Source: Euglena gracilis (lineage: Eukaryota > Euglenida > Euglenophyceae > Euglenales). Taken from it: 64,000 nt of DNA. Every line of letters starts with the position of its first letter. The first letter of the stretch is position 1. A model generated the notes under the pieces. It saw only the letters and a list, made by a program, of their open reading frames with translations. It was not told the DNA's origin and did no database searches. The translations under genes and the position numbers were made by a program. The stretch spans positions 25,370,954-25,434,953 of the forward strand of contig CP154954.1 of assembly GCA_039621445.1 (NCBI GenBank), read 5' to 3'. Positions 11,336-22,079 of this stretch are shown here, piece by piece.

Positions 11336-12376
11336 ATGGGCTGCGCCTCCTCCTGCGCCACCGTTGTGCCCCGCGCGGAGGCCCCGCCGTCTCGGGCCGC
11401 CGCCGCCGCCGCTGCCCTGAAGGCAGAGTCCAGCCTGCTCTCTGCCAACCCAAACCGACGTGACTGGTTGGAGCACGTCGAGCGGTGGGTGGGGCAGGCT
11501 TGCCAGGGGTTGCGGGGACACCATATGGTGGTGTACGGTGTTTAGATGGGGGTGTCTCCCCTCACGCCTCCCTCCTGGACCGGAGGGGGTGGTTCGACCC
11601 ACCCCTCTCCACCTGCCCTGGCATCGACCCCTGCCCATGACCGGCAGGGGGGCGGGACCGGGCAGCCAACGGTGAAGCCCCACGCCGCCGCAACCGCCTT
11701 GTTCGACCTGCTGGAGCAGGAGGAGGAGGAGCACTCCCCCAACCAGGTTGCAAGGGCCGAGTAGTCAACGGGGTCAGGCCTCTTTCCTTAACCCCCCCCC
11801 TTGTTGTCGACCACCCCTCATTTACGACCACCGCGCGGTCGCAGGTTGCAGGTTATGAGGGTGTTACGACCACCCCCCTGGTCGCAGGTTGCAGGAACCT
11901 GGTCGTACGACAAGGGGAGGGGGCGGGTAATTGAAACAACTGTATCCTGTGTCGGGCTTTTTTGCCTCCAGCGCGTTGTGGCATTTCGATGTCGCGTGAT
12001 GTGTCGTGGCGTGGTGTTGTGGATATTGTGTCTGTTTGTGTGTCCGGATGTTTGCGTGCGTGCATGGGTTTGTGCTTGTTCGTTGTGTTCGTGCACTGTT
12101 CCATCCTCAAGCCTCTCAGACTTCCTCAGTAACTGGCCCTCTGGTTGCCCGGTTAAGTTCTGAGCCCCCGGGTCTGCCCCTGTCAGTTTCCGTACGCTGT
12201 CTGACGACGAGGACCTGACAGGCCCTACGGCAGCCTGCGCCAGCCCCCTGCCGCGGCGCCGCCCAAACGCCCTCCTCACGTTCCGCGTTCGGGCGCCCCC
12301 ACGGACCCCCCAGGGCGAGAACGTGCTCACGTCCCACCCACTGTTTGCTTTCATGGCCTGTGCTGCAATTGCACAG
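11336..12376 (+). CDS. MGC-start acidic protein, three exons predicted
   Basis: Exon 1 starts at 11336 (MGCASSCATVVPRAEAPPSR.. NRRDWLEHVER) and probably ends near 11485 at a GTGGGT donor. Exon 2, about 11646-11746, encodes TALFDLLEQEEEEHSPNQ and ends CAG/GTTGCA. Exon 3, about 12201-12376, follows a TGTCAG acceptor, reads FRTLSDDEDLTGPTAACASP.. RRRPNALLTFRVRAPPR.. HPLFAFMACAAIAQ, and ends CACAG/GTACAC. The exon 2 to exon 3 phase is compatible. MGC at the N-terminus fits N-myristoylation plus palmitoylation, so membrane anchoring is inferred. The paralogue at 39084-39511 keeps the same start and an equivalent exon 2 end. Intron 2 carries a small TA-flanked element at 11791-11927. The function is unknown to me and the 3' end of the gene is not found. 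Confidence 0.5.
11540..11670. repeat. GTTTAGATGGGGGTGTC repeat, copy 1
   Basis: The stretch GTTTAGATGGGGGTGTCTCC.. ACCGGAGGGGGTGGTTCGAC matches 27598-27665 (GTTTAGGTGGGGGTGTCCCC.. GACTGGAGGGTCCGACCCCC). It lies in the predicted first intron of the MGC gene. Confidence 0.45.
11791..11927. mobile_element. TA-flanked MITE, GTCGTACGAC family, copy 1 (137 bp)
   Basis: The left end is ACCCCCCCCCTTGTTGTCGACC and the right end carries GGTCGTACGACAAGGGGAGG; both are directly flanked by TA (11789-11790 and 11928-11929). The body contains the family's GGTCGCAGGTTGCAGG blocks. Three larger relatives are at 24879, 26893 and 60611. TA duplication is the rule for Tc1/mariner-type insertion, so a Tc1-like helper is inferred. 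The element is non-coding. Confidence 0.7.
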
Positions 12377-12739
12377 GTACACCCTGATAAAGCGGCCTGA
12401 TATTGTATGCCCAAGTAAACTACACCCCCTGCTGCAATTTGCTGCATTTCAGTGAAGGCAAATGAGGTGCAAAATGAGACATCAGATTGAAATTGCGCTC
12501 ATTGCCTAAAAGATTGCTTAACAGATTGCAGATGAAATCAAACCACACACACATCAAACAGAGGGTACATAAAATAATGCACGCTGTGGTTTGAAAACGT
12601 GAGATTTGTGGCAGGATTTTGAAATTTGGAGCATTCATCATGTCCTGGGCTTACCCCAAGTTAATGTCTTTATGCCCAACGTGCCCAGAAGGAAATACTG
12701 TAAAGCTTAATGAATTGGGCACACACAGTGCAATTCTGA
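12377..12739. other. Unassigned, intron-like
   Basis: AT-richer than the preceding exon, with no reading frame or shared repeat that I recognise. Could be the next intron of the MGC gene. Confidence 0.4.
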
Positions 12740-12985
12740 CCCCTCGGCTTGCCCAGCGGGCAGCAGAGCCCATTTCCCAGTGTGGCCCGTCTGCCCATTG
12801 TGGCCCACTCCCCCAAGCCCTGGGCTACGGAACCCCGGCCTCTGCCCCGCACCCACCGGGTCTCCCCCCTCCTCCCCCCGCGGCCCACTCGACCCCCCAG
12901 GGGCCTGCCCGCGGGCCGAAAGCTGCCGCAGCTGCAGTCCGGGATCTGGCTTGGGTGGCGCAGACTTCCCCAATTTTTCTTTTCC
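12740..12985 (+). CDS. Possible proline/alanine-rich exon
   Basis: A GC-rich island translates as LTPRLAQRAAEPISQCG.. PHPPGLPPPPPAAHSTPQGPA.. AAAAAVRDLAWVAQTSP in one open frame and is flanked by AT-richer DNA. The composition resembles the alanine/proline-rich parts of the MGC-type proteins in this window, but there is no direct match and both strands are open. It may be non-coding GC-rich DNA. Confidence 0.2.
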
Positions 12986-13102
12986 CTCCCCAACCCTTCA
13001 GAGACAGATTTATTTGGTACTTCGCACTTCGTGAAGACGCCATCCTCCTCCCCCGAAAAAAAAACACAGCTACCCTTCTCAGGGGGGGGGGACAGGTTGG
13101 GT

Positions 13103-13325
13103 CAAGCACCTTCGGCGATGCAGGGCGATGCAGGGCGATGCAGGGTGATGCGGGAATTTTGGAGGCGAAAGGTGGGGTTCCGATGCAGGGCGACGCGGGG
13201 ATTTTTTTGGATTTTTTGGATGCGGGGATTTTGGATGGCTGAAGTGGGGTCCATATTTGGGCCCATACTGCTGGGCGATGCAGGGCGATGCGGGGCCCAA
13301 AGGGGTGGGTGACTGAAGGTGCTTG
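13103..13325. mobile_element. GATGCAGGGC inverted-repeat element
   Basis: An 11-base inverted repeat, CAAGCACCTTC at the left (13103-13113) and GAAGGTGCTTG at the right (13315-13325), encloses four-fold tandem GGCGATGCAG units on the left and two more on the right. The right end (CCCAAAGGGGTGGGTNACNNAAGGTGCTTG) recurs at about 51810-51843, and GGGCGATGC units also occur at 31130-31170 and 31957-31980 in the foldback element there. Confidence 0.55.
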
Positions 13326-13730
13326 GTTGGGGGGGAGGGGGCTGGGTGACAGGTTTACCGGGAAAGGGTGAAAAAAAAGCAGTTATTTCTGGGGAGGCTG
13401 ACATAGCCGAAGATCGGGGCAGTAGGTACTCTGGCAGGCGGGGGGTGGGGGGGGGCAGGAGGGCATTTTTGTCGGTTTTGAAGTGGGTAGCGCCACAGAA
13501 CACCCAGCGGCGCCGACCGAAGGTGCCAGGTGCCTGGAAACGGCTTTTGTAAAGGAAGATTGCTTGGTTTCCTAGGGCCGTGACCCAACACCAACCCTTC
13601 AGGTGCGGCTGCCCCACAACCTCAAGCAGCGTTGATCTTTCCGTTTGAGACCTTTTTTTTTGGTCTTCAGTGCCAATGGTCCTCACGGGCACCATCACCC
13701 TGATTTTGCAATCAATCTTCAGGTAACGTT
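13326..13730. other. Unassigned
   Basis: G-rich sequence with no protein match and no repeat shared with other parts of the window that I noticed. Confidence 0.4.
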
Positions 13731-13761
<31 letters not shown>

Positions 13762-13890
13762 TACCTACCTACCTACCTACCTACCTACCTACCTACCTAC
13801 CTACCTACCTACCTACCTACCTACCTACCTACCTACCTACCTACCTACCTACATACATACATACATACATGCACGCATGCATGAATGCAT

Positions 13891-13929
<39 letters not shown>

Positions 13930-14044
13930 TCCCCGCAGGCAGGCATACATACATACATACATACATACATACATACATACATACATACATACATACATAC
14001 ATGCATGCATGCATGCATGCATGCATGCATGCATGCATGCATGC
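13731..14044. repeat. CATA/CTAC/CATG microsatellite
   Basis: Successive tetranucleotide tracts: ACAT/ACAC, (CTAC)n over about 13763-13850, (CATA)n, (ACGC)n and (CATG)n. Open frames in it (poly HTYI or MHAC repeats) are artefacts of the repeats. Confidence 0.97.
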
Positions 14045-14493
14045 CAGGCTTTTGCTTAAGGGATTGCAGTACCCCCCCGGGGGGGGGGCTGGACTGCAGC
14101 TAGTCCAAATTTGGCTAGTGGGTTTTCTAGCAGACCCCCCCCCCCCCCCGGGGGGGGGGTCTGCTAGCAGGGCTAGCTAGTGGAAATTTTTTTTCCAGTG
14201 ACCGGCGCGAAGCGCCGAAAATTTTTTTTTGGACCCCCAAAAATGGCCAAAAATGCCCGTTTTTGGCCATTTTTGGGAATTTTTGGAACAAAATCAGCCC
14301 AAAACCTGTTAAAAACCTCATTTTTCCTCCGGCGCGCAGCGCCGGGGGAAATTTTTTTTCCAGTCTGGGGGGCCCCCGGACCCCCCCCCCCCCCGGGGGG
14401 GGAGGGGGGGGGTCTAGCTAGTCCACTTTTTCCAGTGTCTAGCCGATTGGCTAGCCAGTACCCCCCCCCCGGGGGTCCTTAAGCAAAAGCCTG
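14045..14493. mobile_element. hAT-like MITE family A, copy 1 (449 bp)
   Basis: Terminal inverted repeats CAGGCTTTTGCTTAAGG (14045-14061) and CCTTAAGCAAAAGCCTG (14477-14493). The flanks are ATGCATGC on both sides, consistent with an 8-bp target duplication but inside a CATG microsatellite. Internal landmarks are CTAGCAGACC..GGTCTGCTAG around a C/G run, the GGCGCGAAGCGCC hairpin at 14204-14216, AAATGGCCAAAAATGCCCGT, and a second hairpin GGCGCGCAGCGCC at 14331-14343. The same order recurs in copies at 39599, 42499, 45370, 50999 and 59733. Non-coding, so it must depend on a helper transposase. Confidence 0.88.
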
Positions 14494-14800
14494 ATGCATG
14501 CATACATACATACATACATACATACATACATACATACATACATACATACATACATACATACATACATACATACATACATACATACATACATACATACATA
14601 CATACATACATACATACATACATACATACATACATACATACATACATACATACATACATACATACATACATACATACATACATACATACATACATACATA
14701 CATACATACATACATACATACATACATACACACATACACACATACATACACACATACACACTCATACATACATACATACGTACGTATTTACATTCATACA
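14494..14800. repeat. CATA microsatellite
   Basis: About 250 bases of nearly pure (CATA)n continue the tract interrupted by the MITE, ending in ACACACATAC and ACGTACGT variants. Confidence 0.97.
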
Positions 14801-14802
14801 TA

Positions 14803-14979
14803 CCTCCCCCCCTTGTTGTTGACACGGCGTGTCGTTGACACACCTCCCGTGTCAACGACACTTTTTGAGAACATTACATATTGAATCACAGTGACATTGG
14901 CAGGGCGTGTCGTTGACACACCCCCAGTGTCAACGGAACTCTTTTGGAACATTGGCGTGTCAACGACAAGGGGGGGAGG
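14803..14979. mobile_element. TA-flanked MITE, GTGTCGTTGACAC family (177 bp)
   Basis: Inverted ends CCTCCCCCCCTTGTTGTTGAC and the complementary GTCAACGACAAGGGGGGGAGG, flanked by TA at 14801-14802 and 14980-14981. Internal palindromic blocks GTGTCGTTGACACACC repeat twice. Related blocks occur at 27990-28110. The element is non-coding. Confidence 0.72.
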
Positions 14980-14986
14980 TACATGC

Positions 14987-15339
14987 CAGACAATTGCTTA
15001 AGCACTGACCTACCCCCCCCCCCCCCCCGCGGGGTGGGTGACTGGTTTTTTCAAAGTGACTGACTGGTTTTTGGCCCGACCCCCCCCCCCGGGGAGGGGG
15101 TCGGCCAGGAGTGGGCAAAAGTGGCTTGAGTGACCCCGGCGCCGAAGGCGCCGGAAAAAAATTTTTGGCCTAAAATGGCCTAAAGTGACTGGAAAGTGGC
15201 CGTTTTTCTGAGTGGCCGACCCCCCCCCCCGGGGGGGGGTAGTGACTGGCTGGTTTTTTGAAAATGAGTGACTGACTGGTTTTTAAAAAAGTGGAGTGAC
15301 CCCCCTCTCCCCCCCCGGGGGTCGGTAAGCAATTGTATG
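14987..15339. mobile_element. hAT-like MITE family B, copy 1 (353 bp)
   Basis: Ends CAGACAATTGCTTA (14987-15000) and TAAGCAATTGTATG (15326-15339) are inverted. Flanking octamers GTACATGC (14979-14986) and GTACATAC (15340-15347) agree at 7 of 8 positions, an 8-bp target duplication as expected of hAT elements. The interior has GTGACTGGTTTTT repeats, C/G runs and a CCGGCGCCGAAGGCGCCGG hairpin near 15136. The second copy is at 46418-47223. Confidence 0.82.
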
Positions 15340-15347
15340 GTACATAC

Positions 15348-15754
15348 CCCAGTAGTTAAACAGGTGGGATCAGACCCCCTGCGTTCATAAAGAGAAAGTT
15401 CGCCAGTTTTTTGCGCTATCCCGAACAAATTTGTAGTTTGGAAATATCCATATAGGATTTAGGATAGGGGCAGTGTTTGGGTTAGGGTTAGGATTATTAT
15501 TATGTTGAGAATTAGGGAAATGGTTATGATTAGAAAGTTTGGCTTGTTTCAGGGCCCAAAATTAGGCTAATTCAAGCGTACGTGTAAACCCAATACTAAT
15601 ACCTTTCTTAGTGACAATCATTCTCCGCCTAAAAATGCTCAGGGACAGTGTATTTTGCGGTGTATTTCGACTCCCGAATGAGTTTCTAGCACCTGTACCA
15701 GAAAAGAACCAATGCCAGGCACTGTTGCTGTCTAAACCATTGTGAAAAAGCAAT
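15348..15754. other. Unassigned, short TTAGGG tract
   Basis: Contains GGGTTAGGGTTAGG near 15478, only about two telomere-like units, so not a telomere. The minus-strand frame continuing from the Tc1-like transposase loses recognisable similarity here. Confidence 0.4.
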
Positions 15755-16393
15755 CTAGACGAGCAAGGATGCAGTAACATACCTCACTTGCTCCCCAGGC
15801 CTCACCCGGACAATCTTTCCTTCCGACAAAATGATCTTCGACCAGTCGAACACCTGATGCTTCCTGGCGTACTCCAGTCTCTTGCGCTTGTTCGTCCAGG
15901 ACAGCAGTGGCTTCTGCACGTCCCGAACGACGCAACATGCGCTGCACCGTTGATTTTGAAGGGCGCGCTGGTATCTGCAAATGGTTACAACAACACAGAC
16001 AAGCCCCAGAAGCATTTGTACACCTATATCACAGTTCCAGGGGGTCGGTTGGTCAATGCTCCCAGCATGACGGCGTGTAACGCCAGCTGGGTCGCCCCCG
16101 AGAAAGGATGTTTGTTTTTTTTGGCGAGGCGGAACAGTGCGTTTTGTACCCGAGCACGCATAAAAACATTGATTCACCCGTCAAAAAGATGGGAAATCAC
16201 ACCTCTGATGCCACAGGGGGACGCCCAGTACCAGTCATTGCGGCGATTTGTCCCGAATCTCGAATCTGCTTGACAATGGAGTGCACGGTGCTGTGGCCGA
16301 GCCGACGTCCCCATAGCTGGAGCTACCACAAAAGGAAGCCCAAATCCGGGCCCGCTGAGCATCATGCTCAGGGCTGGTTCGCTTGGGTGGCAT
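15755..16393 (-). pseudogene. Tc1/mariner transposase, decayed
   Basis: This would cut and paste a Tc1-type transposon at TA sites. Read on the minus strand it starts MPPKRTSPEHDAQRARIWASF (16393). After a one-base shift comes a helix-turn-helix RLGHSTVHSIVKQIRDSGQI and the GRPP hinge (MTGTGRPPVASEV), then a stop. Downstream lie NALFRLAKKNKHPFSG.., a second helix-turn-helix region (IPARPSKSTVQRMLRRSGRA) preceded by a possible 3' splice site (TTTGCAG), and KRLEYARKHQVFDWSKIIL. The next residues, SEGKIV, stand where the family has the first catalytic Asp in an SDE-like motif, so that residue appears lost. The later two acidic residues were not found. At least two frameshifts and one stop make it a pseudogene. 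No terminal inverted repeats were identified. Confidence 0.75.
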
Positions 16394-16399
16394 TGTGCA

Positions 16400-17090
16400 G
16401 AAATGCTCTGCGGATATGCAGAAGCACATTTTATATTACCATGCCACCAAATGGGACAGGCGATATGGCAATATGCACGTCGTGCGGAACTGCAGTGGAT
16501 CCTTCACATTTTTCCTTTGGGAGGGTGTACGAGTAGTTATGACCCTGTGCGAGCAGTTTTGACCTACTGTACCAGAAAACATCAAAGCATGCCATCAAAG
16601 CCCCATCTGCACATGTTTGAGGAAGTGGACCCCCGCCCCCCGACTAACGAATAGCCTCCTCTGGGGGCTGGTAATTAGCTGCTGCCTAAAATAATAAGCA
16701 CAAAGACAACAGCAGGCACCTAAAATCGTCGACAAAAAAACATAGTTGCATTTAAGACAGAGGACCTCTGCCATCCATAACGTCCTTCCCCCCCTTATAA
16801 GACACCTTCAGCTGCTATTGCAGCTGCCGAAAATTGTCCCTGGGAGTACCTTGATTTCAGCTTTCTGTTCCCTGTTGTAAATGTCTTTTGTATGTGCAAA
16901 AAATTTACCTGGCATTTTACAAGATGTTTTGCAATACGACAAAAGTGACGTTGAAGAAAGTATGACATTTCCTCGGATTGGCTGTAATTTTCCGTCTGCT
17001 TTTCAGGGCGGTTTTCATTCGCTTTTCTGAAATCCCCCAAATGTGCCATATGTGACAGGTGGTCCGAAAACACCCAAAGGGTTTCTTACG
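16400..17090. other. Unassigned
   Basis: Open frames occur on both strands but none resembles a family that I know. CTGTACCAGAAAA occurs at about 15694 and again at 16569 in the same orientation, roughly flanking the Tc1 remnant; this may be chance. Confidence 0.35.
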
Positions 17091-17270
17091 TGAGGGGTGC
17101 TTTATCCGACATACATCGGAGGGGCTTCTTGCTACGCAATGCACATAATTTGACACCTGGACGTGCTGAAATGTCTTGTCTTTCTTCCGCAGTTTTCGCA
17201 TCCACCGCATGCTCAATTTCGGACCCAGGAAGCGCAATGTTTCTAAATTTAACCCCCCCCCGGATGGTTG
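17090..17270 (-). CDS. Possible exon, unknown protein
   Basis: The minus-strand frame reads GVKFRNIALPGSEIEHAVDA then KTAEERQDISARPGVKLCAL and RSKKPLRCMSDKAPL, a mixed-charge composition more protein-like than the surroundings. No family recognised; a plus-strand frame is also open. A C run at 17255 bounds it on one side. Confidence 0.22.
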
Positions 17271-18510
17271 CTCCTCCAAAAGTTCTTGGAAAGGTTTGGT
17301 GTGGACAAATGAAATTGGATGGAAGTTTTGGGTCGTTTCGTCTCATTTTTCTTTCTCGCAATTGTGTGAAGATTGTCTGTTTCGGGTGGAATTGATTCCT
17401 ATTGTTATAAATATTGTTTTTGATGGGGACGGACCTATGAAAGAGGTTTCTTTTGTCGACAGTGAGGATTAATTTCCTGGCCGGATTGGCACGCGCATCC
17501 CAATTTGCATTGTTAATGTCCTGCAGCAATGCAAACCTTCCCCCTCGTGCATCGGGTTAATGGTTGTGGCCCCTCTTTTCCTAACCCCCCTGATTTTTGC
17601 AGTCACTACCCCTCACAAAGTTTTCCATCTGGGCTTTCAGGTAAAATACAGCTATTTTTTCAATCGAGTTTGTCCCCTTAATTGGGACGTTGCAGCCAAT
17701 ATGGTGTCCTAAGGCGTCCCCAAAGGCTTGTCCAAATGTTGGATTGCCCAGGCCAATGTATTGGCTGGGTATTAAATTTTCAGGCGGGGAATTGGTAACT
17801 GCAATTTTCCCACAATTTCCACAATTTTCTGCACCGTGCCACCCCGATCAATTTAACCCCCACTTGGGAAGCCAAATTTCCTGAAATTTTGGGGGAGTTG
17901 TTTGATGGTTTTTTGGGTTGACTGCGAATTTTGGCCTCCTAAAAGAGGACTGCCTTTGAAATTGAAAACAATCCATGAGAAAGCGTGTGCAAATCGGTTC
18001 TCAAGTGATGGGAGCAAGAAATGGATGACGCCCACGACCATTTATGTTTCCAAATTTACTCAAAATTTGGCACTAAACCTGTGACTTTTTGAAGACAGCT
18101 TAGATTGACATCCTCTTTTTGGGCTTGCCACAGAATTCCTTTTTTATTTCCGTCCTGGCTGAAAATATATCTGTGACTGTCCGTGATTTTCCGTGAATTT
18201 TCATAAATTTCCTTTTTTTGAAAGCCAATGTTCACGATCGTGTGCAGGGGGGAAAAACCAATGAAAGATTGCCCAGATATCAGTCCAGTCATCAGATCCT
18301 ATCTAAACCTGTAGATGAATTTGAAAATTGTTCAAAATGGAGGGAAAGCACAAAAACAACTTTTTTGACCTCCTGAAGATGTTAAGTAGTGTCAAACTGC
18401 TTGAATGTCGCAAATGATTGTGTTTTGGTATGGTGGGGATCCCATGCTCTTGGCAGCAAACTTCTCCAGCAAGAACCTAAAGCCCAGGCACCTGGAGCTA
18501 CACTTTAAGA
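17271..18510. other. Unassigned
   Basis: AT-rich sequence with short frames only. Nothing recognised on either strand. Confidence 0.4.
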
Positions 18511-18520
18511 TTGACATTTT

Positions 18521-18660
18521 TAGGTGCGCTTATAGGGGAGGTTAGTCAACCCCCCCCCCTAATAGAAGCACGGGGCCGCTACAAGCGCAGGGTCCAAATA
18601 AAAGCGCACCCCCCGCCGCCGAAGGCGGCGGTCCGCTGCAAGCGCACCCCCCATTTTGAT
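18521..18660. repeat. GCGCACCCCC repeats around a GCCGCC-GAA-GGCGGC hairpin
   Basis: A perfect inverted repeat, CCGCCGCC-GAA-GGCGGCGG (18613-18631), sits between AAGCGCACCCCC blocks. It has the same GAA loop as the GGCGC hairpins elsewhere but a different stem. Confidence 0.6.
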
Positions 18661-19828
18661 GGGATTCCTAAAGGAAATCAACAAAAATCACTCAAATTTC
18701 TGAGGTCTATTTTCAAATCAATCATAAGAAAAGACCACCAGAAGTCCATTTTGACCATTTTTTGAGTTCCCATCAATTCATCAAAAAAAATTTTTGAGTT
18801 TCCTATATGTTTCCAAGGTCAACATTTTCCAATGATTTTTCCCGTAATTTTTGTCTCTCTCTGTAATTGGAAGCGATGAATTGCACAGGTTATGATGCAG
18901 TTGTTTTGGGGACAAAAACGCCCTAGAATTATGATTTTCAGAACCACCTCTTGGTTAAAATGCTAAAGTGGCTTTTAAATGGCCTAAAACGGGCAAAATG
19001 TTGGGCTTCATTATAGGTGCTTGCTCCCGGCCTGCGCTGCAGACCGTACATTTTTTCGAAGAAATGGTCGAAGTCCCTTAATCTCGGTCTTTTGGTCCGA
19101 AGAGCTTGAGAAACCAATGCCCCATGGGGGGCGGGGCGGGCGACCGGAAGTGCCTGGTTTTCAACTTTGATTTTTTGATTGGCTTCTCAAAATGGGAGAC
19201 TGATCTTTCCAACGGGTGGCGAGTGATTGCCCCGCCACTTCCCTGCCTGTGTCCCCTCCCAAAGCAGTGGACTCCCCCAGGTCCTGCCACACCTCTCTCC
19301 CCATTATCTTTTTTTTCCCTTTTGGAAGAGGGCCATAGTCCGAGCCGGTCCCCTCGCCAGGCACACGGCGTGCCTCGCTTCCTGTCCGGGTGTATGTCTC
19401 CCCTGCCTACCCCACGTGGAGCTTTATGGCTGTGGCGCTGTTCCGTCCCTGCTGGACCGCACTGACAGCAGTGATCGCCAGACATAGGGCCCATAAACCT
19501 CCGTTTTGTTTGTATGGTCTTTGGGACCTTTGGTAAAAGAGGTTATTTGGAGTTTGTTATTTGGATTTGGGTGTACGGAGTCTGAAGGCTCCCCTGTTGC
19601 CCAACTCAAAACTGTGGGGCGCTTTGTGGCTCAGCCCCAGCCGCTACGGTGAACTCCTGTTCTTTGCAGTGGCCCACCCAGCCGGTCTGGCTATTTATAT
19701 ATGAGATGAAAGAAGGGAGATTGCTTGTCCATACCAACCGCCTGTTTTTCTTGCTGAAGGATGCGTGCTTATGCCGACCATCCCACTGCCTTCTTCAAAT
19801 AAAAATTGAAAAAGAAACTACAAATGCT
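18661..19828. other. Unassigned
   Basis: No family or shared repeat recognised. Frames near 19100-19480 are open on both strands but of low information. Confidence 0.4.
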
Positions 19829-19957
19829 TGCATGATGATGACGACACGATGATGATGGTGACGTCGGAAACGACGACGACGACAACGATGATGATGGCCA
19901 TGATGATGGTGATGATGATGAGGGTTGTGATGGTGATGGCAGTGGTCATGGTGATGC
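19829..19957. repeat. GAT/GAC trinucleotide-rich tract
   Basis: Imperfect (GAT)n and (GAC)n repeats over about 130 bases. Confidence 0.85.
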
Positions 19958-20371
19958 AATTATGCAACTGTTTTTAACGCTTTTTACAAAAATTGGCCCC
20001 CCACTAACCTTGGTGGGCGGGCGGATGTGGGGTGTGGGATGTGGGAGGTGGGTCAGTCCTTGCCCCAAAATTTATCCAGGCCTTTGAGACCATAGGTCAG
20101 GCACATGCACATCACAAAAAAAAAAAGCTTGCCGATGAACCCAGGAATTTTTTCCAGTCTGCTTTTTCTGTGTATTCCACCGTGTCGCACCATGGAAAAT
20201 GGATGAGAAAGGAATTTCAGTGCCCGAGGAAATACCTCAGTGACAGGTACCCTAATTCCCAACTGCGGTCAGCAGTCTTTCACGGAATGAGTGAAAAGCC
20301 GGTGAATGCGCAAAAGCACAAAAAGTGTGTTGTGTCTTGCTTTAAATCACAGATACATTGCCGAATAGTTG

Positions 20372-20700
20372 CACTCCCAGGTGGGCCGGCCAACCTCCAC
20401 GCCACCTCCCCCGCCTGGCCTGGGTTTGAAACCACATGGCTGAAGTGTAGACCTCCCTGCGAGGATCGAATGGTGTCCGAGGACGAGGCAGCCCTGGTGC
20501 GAAACACGGCAGAGGACGACCACCTGTGGCCTTGTTGGCAAGGCCACAACAAACGTCACCCACCACACAGATCCCTTTTTTATCTTGTACTCAGAGTTCA
20601 AGCTGCAGCACGGAGAACCATACAACACCTGGCCGCTGTGAAGACCAAGGAAAGCACATATGCACACACTTTCTCCACACCCCATCCGCAATGGCTGCAA
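20372..20700 (+). CDS. Possible exon(s), unknown protein
   Basis: The plus frame reads GGPANLHATSPAWPGFETTW then LKCRPPCEDRMVSEDEAALV and RNTAEDDHLWPCWQGHNKRH, acidic and cysteine-containing, within a GC-rich island. The minus strand is also open. I do not recognise it. Confidence 0.22.
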
Positions 20701-21160
20701 TCAAACATGGCACATCGGGGTGAATGCGCACATGCGCATTCCCTTCCTGCGTCGCCCCTTAAGCACGCACGTGCCTTCTCATAGGCACCACGGCGTGTCT
20801 TGCACTCTTGAACCCGGTGCTAGCACAGCATTGTGGCAGGGCAACATCCATGGTGCACTGCTGGCCTTTTTGTTAGCGATTTCAGAGGCGTGTCATTGCA
20901 CAGGTGGATGTGGGGTGATTCATCTCCCCCTCACACACCCATGTTCTACAAGCCCAAAACCACATCATAACAGTGCACAACTCGGGTTCAGGGCAGGCAA
21001 ACAACAGGACATACTCAGTGTGTCCTTCAACATCAATGCGCATGTGCACATTCTCCCTTCCCACAGCCTGTGTCCATTCCAGAAAAATGTGCTCCTGCGC
21101 ATTCTTTTGGGGTTTCCAAAAAATGCACAGGTGCGCGTTCTTCGGCCTTGACACTCCATG
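20700..21160. repeat. Scattered TGCGCA palindromes
   Basis: Blocks such as AATGCGCACATGCGCATTCC (20723), AATGCGCATGTGCACATTC (21035), TGCGCATTC (21097) and GGTGCGCGTTC (21131) occur repeatedly, spaced by unrelated sequence. Similar blocks are at 11050-11095 and 21525-21570. Confidence 0.5.
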
Positions 21161-21524
21161 ACAACCCTATTGTTTTGACCTCGGGAGGGCTGTGTCTCTA
21201 TGGCTGCAAGGAGTTCCTTCCCATGCCGATCCCGAGTTCACCACTCCCAGCCTCTGGAAGCCATCAGCGCACATCAATGAACACAAGGTGGCACACCCAG
21301 GTCCAGGTTTGCCTGCGTCGCCCGTGTTCCAAGTGTCGTGTAAAGTGTGCCGAGTGTGTGTCCAGCCATGCACTGTACCACAGTCATCGCGAAGGAGTTG
21401 TAAACAGCATGATATATAGTTGAAGTAGAATATGAGGGTGTGGTCCTTGTGGTCGTGTTAAATGCAAACAGCTCATTTTTGTGGTGTTTACCCCTAGTCT
21501 GTAAGAGGCACGCAACCATTCAGA
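21161..21524. other. Unassigned
   Basis: No gene or repeat recognised. Confidence 0.4.
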
Positions 21525-21615
21525 ATGTGCGCCTGCGCACTCCGCTTCCAGAATGCGCTGATGTGAATTTTCATTAAACCTGCCTGATTTTTTGACTCAA
21601 CGTGCATTCACGGCC
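21525..21615. repeat. TGCGCA-rich dispersed repeat, copy 2
   Basis: GCGCACTCCGCTTCCAGAAT, GCGCTGATGTGAATTTTCAT and TTTTTGACTCAAC match 11048-11125 in the same order and orientation. Confidence 0.6.
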
Positions 21616-21822
21616 GTCTAAGTTACTTTTGCATTATCAGGATCGCTGTGAAATGTGCTTTCTATATTGGGTCATTTGTGGGGTCAAACAAAGCAGAAGA
21701 ATCTTTTGCACAAAAAAAGTCCGGAAATGGCCTTTTGACTGTTATTTGGGGGGGGGGGGCGGGGGGGAATGGGGCGGGGTGGAAGTCCCCCCTTCCCCCC
21801 TGGGCAAATTTTTCGTATTTTC

Positions 21823-21915
21823 CTCCGCCCCATGCCCAATGAACGCCCTTGCCCAATGAACAGCGGGTGTTCGGACCACCTGGATTGTCACCTCATTGTT
21901 CATTGGGCTTGGGGG
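21823..21915. repeat. TGCCCAATGAAC inverted repeat, dispersed
   Basis: TGCCCAATGAAC occurs twice on the left and GTTCATTGGGC on the right, enclosing GGGTGTTCGGACCACC and TGGATTGTCACC. The same internal blocks lie at about 62455-62510. Confidence 0.6.
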
Positions 21916-22079
21916 GGGGGCATTTTTCAGGGTAAAGCCGTCGAAAAAAATGAAATGTTCTCAAAAACTGGGAAGGGTGAGTGAGGGTTAGCAGGGGGGC
22001 GGAAAGGGGTCTGGGGTGCAGTCCCCCCGGCCAAAAATTCACACATTTTTGCCATCTTCCCGGGGGGGAGCAGTCATTT

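Noticed and set aside
13103-13325. CRISPR array
   Set aside because: GGCGATGCAG units are contiguous with no regular spacers, and the host is eukaryotic.
13841-14884. Long open frames of poly HTYI or MYVC repeats
   Set aside because: They are translations of CATA/CATG microsatellites and run open in several frames on both strands.
15478-15491. Telomeric repeat
   Set aside because: Only about two TTAGGG units; far too short, and no further units nearby.
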